This document shows, piece by piece, positions 1 to 5,244 of a stretch of 6,457 nucleotides of DNA. The translations under genes and the position numbers were made by a program. The stretch is taken from positions 1-6,457 of the forward strand of contig JAJYPQ010000241.1 of the NCBI GenBank assembly GCA_021795255.1, read 5' to 3'. The notes beneath the pieces are model-generated. The model did not search any database. It saw only the letters and a list, made by a program, of their open reading frames with translations, and had not been told where the DNA came from. The stretch is from Pseudomonadota bacterium. GTDB lineage: Bacteria; Pseudomonadota; Gammaproteobacteria; Acidiferrobacterales; Acidiferrobacteraceae. Positions within the stretch are counted from its first letter, which is position 1. Each line of letters opens with the position of its first letter.

Positions 1-26
1 GATCTCGGGCGCCAGGCTCCCTCAAA

Positions 27-49
27 CGAGCGGGCACAATCCCCGCTCG
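27..49. promoter_or_regulatory. Perfect 8-bp inverted repeat in leader upstream of the ClC unit
   Basis: The arms CGAGCGGG (27-34) and CCCGCTCG (42-49) are exact reverse complements separated by 7 nt. In RNA they would form a GC-rich hairpin. It lies 7 nt before the AAAGGA ribosome-binding site of the small ORF at 70. No run of T follows, so a classical intrinsic terminator of an upstream gene is not supported. It could be an operator, an mRNA hairpin in the 5' leader, or the end of something to the left of the window. The structure is visible; its function is unknown. Confidence 0.4.
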
Positions 50-56
50 GGTCCTG

Positions 57-62
57 AAAGGA
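57..62 (+). promoter_or_regulatory. Ribosome-binding site of the small ORF at 70
   Basis: AAAGGA lies 7 nt before the ATG at 70, good Shine-Dalgarno spacing. The downstream ClC start at 147 has no comparable site of its own. This suggests ribosomes load here and reach the ClC gene by coupling. Confidence 0.5.
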
Positions 63-69
63 TTACAAA

Positions 70-150
70 ATGGAAACGCCAGCCGCGACGGATTTGGTTT
101 GCGATTATGCTAGTGATCCACAGATGATCGCGGATAATACCGTCCGATGA
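70..150 (+). CDS. Small 26-aa ORF overlapping the ClC start (possible leader peptide)
   Basis: This 26-codon ORF begins METPAATDLV and ends MIADNTVR. It starts at an ATG 7 nt downstream of AAAGGA, and an in-frame TGA at 55-57 closes the frame upstream. Its TGA stop (148-150) overlaps the ATG of the ClC gene (147-149) as ATGA, a typical layout for translational coupling. The peptide is short and acidic to neutral, with a single Cys and no membrane segment or recognisable domain. It may be a leader peptide whose translation opens the ClC start, or a small protein made with the channel. It resembles nothing I know, and chance occurrence is possible. The evidence is the good ribosome-binding site plus the exact stop/start overlap. 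Confidence 0.4.
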   Translation: METPAATDLVCDYASDPQMIADNTVR

Positions 151-1892
151 GTTCCTCACGGAAGCCTCCTATTGTGCCTGTACCAGACATGGTGTCCGCG
201 GGCGCAGATGGGACAGAAAGGCGACGTTTCATCGGCGGGCGCATTCTCTATATCAGTATGCTCGCCGGCATGCTGGCGGTCGTTACGGCCGTTTCGGCCC
301 GCGGACTCCTGGCTCTTATCGGCTTGATCACAAACCTTGCGTTTTACGGGCGGTGGTCATGGGCATTTGTGTCGCCCGCCGCTAATACACTCGGGCCCCT
401 GGTCATCCTGGTGCCCATTGCCGGCGCGATCGTTGTAGGTTTCATGGCGTACTATGGGTCGCCTGGAATTCGCGGTCACGGTATTCCGGAGGCGATGGAG
501 CATGTCCTGGTTAATGATAGCCGGATTCCACCGCGCATTGTCTTTCTCAAGCCCTTGTCGGCGGCCTTATCGATAGGGACGGGTGGACCATTTGGCGCGG
601 AAGGTCCTGTCATCGCAACAGGTGGCGCTATGGGTTCGGTATTGGGTCAGTGGCTTCCTGTGACGGTCCAGGAGCGTAAGACCTTGCTCGCGGCAGGTGC
701 TGCGGCTGGCATGGCGGCGGTTTTCGGTACCCCAGTCGCCGCTCTCTTATTGGCCGTTGAGCTTCTGCTCTTTGAATGGAACAGTCGCTCTTTGGTGCCT
801 GTTGCAATAGCGGTGGCCACAGCCGCCACCGTACGTATTGCATTTGTTGGGACCTTGCCATTTTTTTTAGTACCGCAAACGACGGCACCAGCTGCTTGGA
901 TGCTTCTCAGTTATGCGGGGCTTGGGGCGGTAGTGGGGGTGGTGGCGGTCGCAATTACCCGCGGCGTTTATATGTTGGAGGATCTTTTCGAACGCCTTCC
1001 GTTGCATTGGATGTGGTGGCCAGCATTAGGTGCCGTCGGTGTGGGCCTTATAGGGTACGTGGCGCCCAACACCATGGGCGTCGGATACGCAAATATCCAG
1101 TCTGCAATAAGCGGGCAGGTCGTAACGGCCGCACTATTGACCCTTATGATTTTAAAGTGCGTTTCGTGGATGATCGCATTGTCGAGTGGCACGTCGGGCG
1201 GCACTCTCGCTCCCCTTATGACGGTTGGGGCTTGTCTTGGCGCACTTCTCGGGCGCTATGCGGCCGTCTATTACCCGGGCTTGGGCCTTAACCCGGAACT
1301 GACGGCCTTAGTGGCTACAGCCGCTATCTTCGCAGGGGCATCGCGTGCGCTTTTGACGTCGATATTTTTTGTGCTTGAGACCACTTGGCAACCGGCTGCC
1401 TTGCTGCCACTTCTCATAGGATCGGGCGCAGCCTACCTTGTCTCCGGAATACTCATGCAAAACACCATCATGACAGAGAAGATTGTGCGTCGTGGCGTGG
1501 CGGTGCCTACAAACTACGAGATCGATACCTTAGCGCAAGTGCCGGTCGGTCGCATTGCGAGCAAGCCTGCGGTCACGCTCTCCCCAGAGTCCTCTATTGC
1601 AAGTGCACGGGTCTTGCTCGCGCAATACCCGTACCGTTCATTCCCCCTTACCAATGCCGCAGACAAGCTTGTGGGTTGCGTGCTCGCTGCCGAGATCATG
1701 GTGGTGGAAGATTCCGCCAAACCCTTAGCGGAGATCGCGCACTCATTAATCAGTATTGCGCGCAACGCGAGCGTCCGAGAAGCGGTGACAAGACTATGCC
1801 GAAGCCCTGCATTTTGTCTTCCGGTAGTAGATGAGGCAGGGAGGGTGGTGGGCGTGGTGACGCAAAAAGATATTTTCCGAGCGTGGCGCTAA
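147..1892 (+). CDS. ClC family chloride channel/transporter with C-terminal CBS pair
   Basis: This 581-residue inner-membrane protein moves anions, probably chloride, and may exchange them for protons. About ten hydrophobic segments fill residues 33-440. ClC signatures are GHGIPE (110-115), GAEGP (150-154, with gating glutamate E152), FGTPVAALL (193-201) and GGTLAP (351-356), matching the GSGIP, GREGP and GIFAP blocks of E. coli ClcA. Two CBS domains follow (about 462-520 and 530-580, the latter with LPVVDEAGRVVGVVT). These usually sense adenine nucleotides, so ligand control is likely. By my alignment the ClcA residues Ser107, Glu203 and Tyr445 are His111, Leu206 and Met442 here; His at the first position is common in CBS-bearing bacterial ClCs. 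ATG 147 is the only reasonable upstream start, since an in-frame TAA lies at 135-137. It has no strong ribosome-binding site of its own, and its ATG overlaps the stop of the small ORF. Family assignment is very secure; transporter versus channel is not. Confidence 0.96.
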   Translation: MSSSRKPPIVPVPDMVSAGADGTERRRFIGGRILYISMLAGMLAVVTAVSARGLLALIGLITNLAFYGRWSWAFVSPAANTLGPLVILVPIAGAIVVGFMAYYGSPGIRGHGIPEAMEHVLVNDSRIPPRIVFLKPLSAALSIGTGGPFGAEGPVIATGGAMGSVLGQWLPVTVQERKTLLAAGAAAGMAAVFGTPVAALLLAVELLLFEWNSRSLVPVAIAVATAATVRIAFVGTLPFFLVPQTTAPAAWMLLSYAGLGAVVGVVAVAITRGVYMLEDLFERLPLHWMWWPALGAVGVGLIGYVAPNTMGVGYANIQSAISGQVVTAALLTLMILKCVSWMIALSSGTSGGTLAPLMTVGACLGALLGRYAAVYYPGLGLNPELTALVATAAIFAGASRALLTSIFFVLETTWQPAALLPLLIGSGAAYLVSGILMQNTIMTEKIVRRGVAVPTNYEIDTLAQVPVGRIASKPAVTLSPESSIASARVLLAQYPYRSFPLTNAADKLVGCVLAAEIMVVEDSAKPLAEIAHSLISIARNASVREAVTRLCRSPAFCLPVVDEAGRVVGVVTQKDIFRAWR

Positions 1893-1942
1893 GGACGCGC
1901 GGCGTAGTCGTTTATAAGACGATCCGTGTCTCATCCAGGTAT

Positions 1943-1962
1943 CTCGGTTAGGCCTTACCGAG
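1943..1962. terminator. Weak hairpin between the convergent ClC and RIO genes
   Basis: CTCGGT (1943-1948) and ACCGAG (1957-1962) form a 6-bp perfect stem with an 8-nt loop containing AGGCCT. It lies in the 77-bp gap between two genes that end facing each other, where a bidirectional terminator is expected. No T-run follows on either strand, so it would be a poor intrinsic terminator and may be only an mRNA 3'-end structure. Confidence 0.3.
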
Positions 1963-1969
1963 TCAGCGA

Positions 1970-2806
1970 TTAAAGCTGTGCGCGCCGCCACTCTTCCTCG
2001 ATACGAGCCGCATCGATTTCGCGTAAAACAGCAGCGACGTCAGCCGGAGTGGCTTCTGGGTGGAATCGTCCGGTCAAGGGGGTATCGGGCCGCAACGTGC
2101 CGCTCTTATAGAGAACCCACATCTCGCGGCCGTAATCTGTCTTTAGAATGGCGGGTGCAAAACGTCCAAAAAATTTCGCGAGATGATCGATGTCTCGGAC
2201 AAAGAACGCGGCGGCGTTGTTGTTAGCCGAGGCATTGACGGATTGCGGGAGATCGATAATGACCGGGCCTGTCGCGTCGATCAAGATATTGTATTCAGAC
2301 AGATCGCCGTGGACGATGCCGGCGCAGAGCATGCGCGTGATATTCACGATGAGCGTTTGATGAAAGCTATGCGCTTGCTGCTCCGTGAGTTCGATATCGC
2401 CGAGACGTGGTGCCGCGTTCCCCTGGTCGTCGACAATCAATTCCATAAGCAGAACGCCGTCGAGAAAGAGGTAGGGGCGGGGGACGCGTACCTGGGCCTC
2501 AGCCAGGGCAAATAGAGCGGCGACCTCGGCGCTTTGCCATACGTCTTCTTGTTCCCGACGGCCGTAGCGGGTGCCATTGGACATAGCCCGGCTACGCCGC
2601 GAGTTCCTGACGGTCCGACCTTCTTGGTACAGGCCGGCTTGACGGAAGCCACGTTTGTTAGCCTCCTTGTAAACCTTGGCGCAACGGATCCCATCAGCGG
2701 TCGATACCACGAAGATCTGGGCTTCCTTGCCGCTTTTAAGCGGGCGAATAACGTGATCTATGACCCCGTCGTCTATGAGCGGCTGTAAGACTTTAGGACT
2801 TTTCAT
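1970..2806 (-). CDS. RIO-family atypical serine protein kinase
   Basis: This complete 278-residue cytoplasmic protein belongs to the RIO kinase family, small atypical kinases/ATPases. Visible kinase elements in order: the nucleotide-binding loop SGKEAQIF (25-32), the lysine of CAKVYK (K44), a charged region with RRSRAMSNGTRYGRREQ (70-86) matching the RIO flexible loop, the hinge LLMELI (119-124), the catalytic loop HGDLSEYN (166-173, D168 and N173) and the metal-binding IIDLPQ (183-188, D185). All key residues are present, so it should be active. In archaea and eukaryotes RIO proteins act in small-subunit ribosome maturation; the role of bacterial members is poorly known. The frame is closed upstream by a TGA at 2855-2857, and ATG 2806 is the only sensible start, although I see no strong Shine-Dalgarno. 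It is convergent with the ClC gene and divergent from the Nramp-like operon, so probably monocistronic. Confidence 0.95.
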   Translation of the reverse strand: MKSPKVLQPLIDDGVIDHVIRPLKSGKEAQIFVVSTADGIRCAKVYKEANKRGFRQAGLYQEGRTVRNSRRSRAMSNGTRYGRREQEDVWQSAEVAALFALAEAQVRVPRPYLFLDGVLLMELIVDDQGNAAPRLGDIELTEQQAHSFHQTLIVNITRMLCAGIVHGDLSEYNILIDATGPVIIDLPQSVNASANNNAAAFFVRDIDHLAKFFGRFAPAILKTDYGREMWVLYKSGTLRPDTPLTGRFHPEATPADVAAVLREIDAARIEEEWRRAQL

Positions 2807-3140
2807 GACAAGTCGATGATGTCGTGCGCGGAATCGCGAAGACGCGTGGTAGGGTCAGCTGTCAGAAGCATGGCCTCATACTAACACGATTTACCGTTTC
2901 GCGCGGCCAGCCCCTTTGACCGTGAAAGCGGGCTCTTGAAGGCTTCGTTGCGGGGTCGTCGCGACCAGAAAAGAGACGGAGTCCGAAGGGTCGGGTTCGC
3001 TTAGTATTCGTGGTCCCCAGACGACCGGAATCGGAGTCGCGTTGAGGCCTTTTCGAACCATTTTCTCTCGCTCTGTGCAGGCGCCTCGTGGCCTGGCCCA
3101 TGCTGACGCGGGTGGCCTTAACGGCGCCGTGTATTAGTGA
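2807..3140. other. Intergenic region left of the Nramp-like promoter, no gene seen
   Basis: This is the promoter-side half of the divergent gap between the RIO kinase gene and the Nramp-like operon. I find no convincing protein gene, tRNA or known RNA. The longest frame (minus strand, 2862-3101) is rich in Arg and low in hydrophobic residues, which looks like chance reading of GC-rich DNA. A small perfect hairpin is present: GGTCG (2954-2958) and CGACC (2962-2966) around a TCG loop. The kinase promoter should lie here reading leftward, but I could not identify convincing -35/-10 boxes. Confidence 0.5.
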
Positions 3141-3169
3141 TTGACACCGTTCGTGGGGGCTGATACAAA
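3141..3169 (+). promoter_or_regulatory. Sigma-70-type promoter for the Nramp-like operon
   Basis: A perfect -35 hexamer TTGACA (3141-3146) is followed, after a 17-bp spacer, by the -10-like hexamer TACAAA (3164-3169), matching 4 of 6 positions of TATAAT. Transcription would begin near 3176, leaving a 5' leader of about 240 nt before the ATG at 3416. This is the only strong promoter-like pair I noticed, and it points at the Nramp-like gene. Confidence 0.5.
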
Positions 3170-3216
3170 GCCAGCATCGCGGGACGACCGCTTACCTTAG
3201 GAGGCCCCTATCCTCG

Positions 3217-3249
3217 ATGGGCAGTAGTAGCGATATACGCAACGCCTAA
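3217..3249 (+). CDS. Possible 10-aa leader peptide in the Nramp-like leader
   Basis: A 10-codon ORF reads MGSSSDIRNA and stops at TAA (3247-3249). AGGAGG (3199-3204) lies 12 nt before its ATG, a strong Shine-Dalgarno at somewhat long spacing. Its stop codon falls inside the CCTAAAGG stem arm (3245-3252), and its ribosome-binding site lies inside the competing stem arm (3194-3204). Translation could therefore bias which structure forms. There is no run of codons for one amino acid that would identify a sensor. It may be chance; the structural placement is what makes it worth listing. Confidence 0.22.
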   Translation: MGSSSDIRNA

Positions 3250-3400
3250 AGGTTGGCCTCGCCTCATTACCCGGGTCGCTGTCCTCCTTTAGGTTGGCAG
3301 GGCCTGGGCTACCTCTGTAACCCTACCCATTTTGTACGTTAGGACCAAAAACGAGGCGCTGCGCGCGTCCGGCGCGAACTTGCGGCTTCGTTTCGAAGAC

Positions 3401-3407
3401 AAGGGAA
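3401..3407 (+). promoter_or_regulatory. Ribosome-binding site choosing ATG 3416 for the Nramp-like gene
   Basis: AAGGGAA precedes ATG 3416 with 8 to 9 nt spacing. The same frame stays open up to a TTG at 3332, which has no Shine-Dalgarno and lies in the structured leader, so the ATG is preferred. Confidence 0.6.
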
Positions 3408-3415
3408 TATCATTC

Positions 3416-4873
3416 ATGCAGGTGCATGTTCTTCAGTCAATACGGGCCGCACTGTTGCGGGCACGGGCGGCGCAGGCACGCCAGAGTGAGCGGCGTTCAA
3501 GCCCCAAGGTGCCATCCGGTATTCAAGACGATGGCGGGGTCCCCGAAGCCCTTCTGGTGCGGGTCCAGGACCGACTGCACATCTCGCGCCTCCGCCAAGC
3601 CCCCAAGACCTTTCGGAATCGCCTGGCCCTTTGGCTGGCTTTGCTCGGACCCGGCCTTTTGGTGATGTTGGGGGATAATGATGCCGGAGGGGTTATTACC
3701 TACTCCCAGACCGGAGCTGTTTATGGCCTTGGGATCTTTCTTCCGATCATGATCCCGCTCGGCTTTATCGCCTACTTTGTTCAAGAAATGACCATTCGCT
3801 TGGGGGCTGTCACCCGGCGCGGCCATGCCGAGCTTATTTGGAAGCGCTACGGGGCCTTCTGGGGAATTTTTTCTCTGGTCGATCTTGTGATCGCCAACAT
3901 TTTGACACTCATGACCGAATTTATCGGGGTGCGTGTCGGGGGCGAGGTCTTTGGCTTGTCTTATTGGCTGACGGTCCCGCTGACTCTGGTTTTCGTTGGC
4001 TTCGTGTTGGTCTTTTTGCGCTACTGGACATGGGAGCGCATCGCCCTTTTTATCGCCGCCCTCAATCTGGTCTTCGTGCCCCTGGCGCTTTTTTCCCACC
4101 CCAACTGGTCGGCCGTGGGGGCGGCGTTTGTAGGGGCGAATTGGCTCGTTCCCGGCGGTCTTTTATCAGCGGGTTTTCTGGTTCTCTTGTCGGCTAATAT
4201 CGGCACTACGATCGCGCCCTGGCAGTTGTTTTTTCAGCAATCCTGCATCGTCGACAAAGGTCTTTTGCCCCATGATATTGCCGCAAGTCGTCGTGACCTC
4301 ATGCTCGGCGTGACGGGCATGGTGGTGGTCGCCATGGCCATTATCATTTTGACGGGACAGCACCTGCATGCGCTGCCCAATGCTGCCAATCTCAACGTGA
4401 ATGGGATCTTGAGCGCGCTGCAGAATCATGTTGGTAACTGGGCCATGGATCTCTTCGCCTTAGGCCTTATGGAAGCGGGTCTGATCGCATCAATCGTGAT
4501 TACGGCAAGCACCGCCTGGGCGGTAGGCGAGGCCCTGGATCTTCCGCGTTCGTTAAACGATGCCCCCCGGAGGGCATGGGCCTTTTATGCGCCGGCCGTG
4601 GTCGGCTCGGCCATAGCGGCCGGGGTCGTGATGTTGCCGCATGTGCCGCTGGGCTTTTTGAATATCACAGTCCAGGTGATCGCTACGATCTTCATGCCGG
4701 CGGCCATGTTGTTTCTGCTCATGCTCGTGAACGACGATGAATTGATGGGACCCTACGTCAACACTCGCCGTCGGAACGCGATAGCCGTCCTGATCATAGC
4801 CATGCTGATCCTATGTAATGGCCTTTACGGTTTGGCCACGGTCTTCCCCCATCTATTCGGAGGCACAACATGA
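3416..4873 (+). CDS. Nramp-related divalent metal transporter, probable Mg2+ type
   Basis: This inner-membrane transporter of the Nramp (SLC11) fold has 485 residues from ATG 3416. A hydrophilic N-terminal part of about 70 residues, rich in Arg, Gln and Ala, precedes about eleven membrane segments. GPG (78-80) opens TM1. The canonical TM1 metal motif DPGN is DAGG here (88-91): the Asp is kept and the Asn is Gly. The canonical TM6 motif MPH is APW (267-269), within GTTIAPWQLFFQQS. In Nramp proteins the TM6 methionine favours soft transition metals such as Mn and Fe, and its loss is typical of Nramp-related Mg2+ transporters, so Mg2+ uptake is the likely role. Other family blocks are QEMTIRLGAVT (123-133), LTEFIGV-like MTEFIGV (166-172) and ELMGPYVNT (442-450). 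A promoter at 3141 and a long leader precede it. Its stop overlaps the next small gene by ATGA. Mn2+ or Ca2+ as substrate is not excluded. Confidence 0.9.
   Translation: MQVHVLQSIRAALLRARAAQARQSERRSSPKVPSGIQDDGGVPEALLVRVQDRLHISRLRQAPKTFRNRLALWLALLGPGLLVMLGDNDAGGVITYSQTGAVYGLGIFLPIMIPLGFIAYFVQEMTIRLGAVTRRGHAELIWKRYGAFWGIFSLVDLVIANILTLMTEFIGVRVGGEVFGLSYWLTVPLTLVFVGFVLVFLRYWTWERIALFIAALNLVFVPLALFSHPNWSAVGAAFVGANWLVPGGLLSAGFLVLLSANIGTTIAPWQLFFQQSCIVDKGLLPHDIAASRRDLMLGVTGMVVVAMAIIILTGQHLHALPNAANLNVNGILSALQNHVGNWAMDLFALGLMEAGLIASIVITASTAWAVGEALDLPRSLNDAPRRAWAFYAPAVVGSAIAAGVVMLPHVPLGFLNITVQVIATIFMPAAMLFLLMLVNDDELMGPYVNTRRRNAIAVLIIAMLILCNGLYGLATVFPHLFGGTT
4859..4863 (+). promoter_or_regulatory. Ribosome-binding site of the small membrane protein gene
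   Basis: GGAGG inside the last codons of the Nramp-like gene lies 6 nt before ATG 4870. Such a strong, well-placed site supports the 65-codon ORF as a real gene. Confidence 0.75.
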
Positions 4874-5067
4874 AAAATGGTCAAGAGGTGGACGCGGCCG
4901 AGATCGCCCGGTTACTGCGGGAAGAGGGATGGGATCGGCCCTTACCAGAAGTCAGTCCCAAGGCGCTTAAGGGCTGGCAACAAATCGTTTTTTGGGGCCT
5001 GCGCTTCTATATCGTCGTCATGTTGCTGGTTGTGATGTGGGCCTTTTCACACGGAGTTCATACCTAA
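4870..5067 (+). CDS. Small single-span membrane protein coupled to the Nramp-like transporter
   Basis: This 65-residue protein resembles no family I can name. The N-terminal half is hydrophilic and acidic, with a likely amphipathic helix (EVDAAEIARLLREEGW, 6-21) and a Pro-containing linker (22-30). A single aromatic-rich membrane segment follows (about 39-59, WGLRFYIVVMLLVVMWAF within it), then a short tail SHGVHT with two His. Positive residues (K31, K34) just before the span suggest the N-terminus faces the cytoplasm. Its ATG overlaps the transporter's TGA as ATGA and has a strong GGAGG site, so the two are almost surely translated together. By analogy with known small proteins that bind and stabilise or tune transporters (for example KdpF, MgtS and MgtR), it may be an accessory subunit or regulator of the Nramp-like protein. 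That role is inference. Confidence 0.8.
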   Translation: MKNGQEVDAAEIARLLREEGWDRPLPEVSPKALKGWQQIVFWGLRFYIVVMLLVVMWAFSHGVHT

Positions 5068-5244
5068 CGGATCCTTCAGGTGCTGATGTCGGCCTTGGGC
5101 TCTTAGATCTTCGAGGTCCGACAACAACGAGCGGTCCTTCTTGTGGCCAGACCGAGCGTTTCGGCGGCGATGCGTGGGTATCTCCTATTATCTGAATGGC
5201 TGACCGTCTGCGGCCTCAGTCGTTCACCGAGAAAGGACGTATGG

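Larger units (their letters stand above)
3176..3415 (+). promoter_or_regulatory. Long structured 5' leader of the Nramp-like operon (candidate riboswitch/attenuator)
   Basis: The segment CCTCCTTTAGGT (3283-3294) can pair in two exclusive ways. One partner is ACCTTAGGAGG (3194-3204): ten pairs with one T-T mismatch and one bulge. The other is CCTAAAGG (3245-3252), a perfect 8-bp stem with 3286-3293. AGGTTGGC is repeated directly at 3250-3257 and 3291-3298. A weak stem (3306-3311 with 3318-3323) precedes a short TTTT (3330-3333). Further hairpins are CGCGC/GCGCG (3362-3366 and 3372-3376) and CTTCG/CGAAG (3386-3390 and 3394-3398), the last just before the ribosome-binding site. Alternative pairings in a long leader of a metal transporter suggest regulated folding. 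TTAGGAGGCCCCTAT (3197-3211) loosely recalls the 5' block of the M-box magnesium riboswitch, but I could not match the remaining conserved blocks. Confidence 0.35.

Noticed and set aside
776..1291. 171-residue plus-strand frame inside the ClC gene
   Set aside because: It is an out-of-frame shadow of a strongly conserved ClC coding region, with Gly/Arg-rich composition and no domain.
2980..3060. tRNA-like GGGTTCGC segment
   Set aside because: The short T-loop-like string is not flanked by a matching T-stem or by the acceptor and anticodon arms of a cloverleaf on either strand.
2862..3101. 79-residue minus-strand frame in the intergenic region
   Set aside because: Its composition is dominated by Arg, Pro, Gly and Ser with no domain or membrane pattern. 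I see no convincing ribosome site, and it fits chance reading of GC-rich intergenic DNA.
3217..3300. yybP-ykoY manganese riboswitch
   Set aside because: GGGCAGTAGTAGC weakly recalls the GGGGAGTAGC block, but the other conserved loops of that riboswitch are not visible. The downstream protein also looks like a Mg2+ rather than Mn2+ type.
3332..3415. Upstream TTG start adding 28 residues to the Nramp-like protein
   Set aside because: There is no Shine-Dalgarno before the TTG and the region is part of a hairpin-rich leader. ATG 3416 has AAGGGAA at good spacing.
3497..4099. 200-residue minus-strand frame opposite the Nramp-like gene
   Set aside because: It is antisense to the conserved transporter core. 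Its Lys/Asp/Gln-rich composition is what reverse reading of hydrophobic codons gives.
5089..5121. Imperfect hairpin TCGGCCT/AGGTCCGA as terminator of the Nramp-like operon
   Set aside because: The stem is short, bulged and has a long loop, with no T-run after it. It is too weak to call a terminator.
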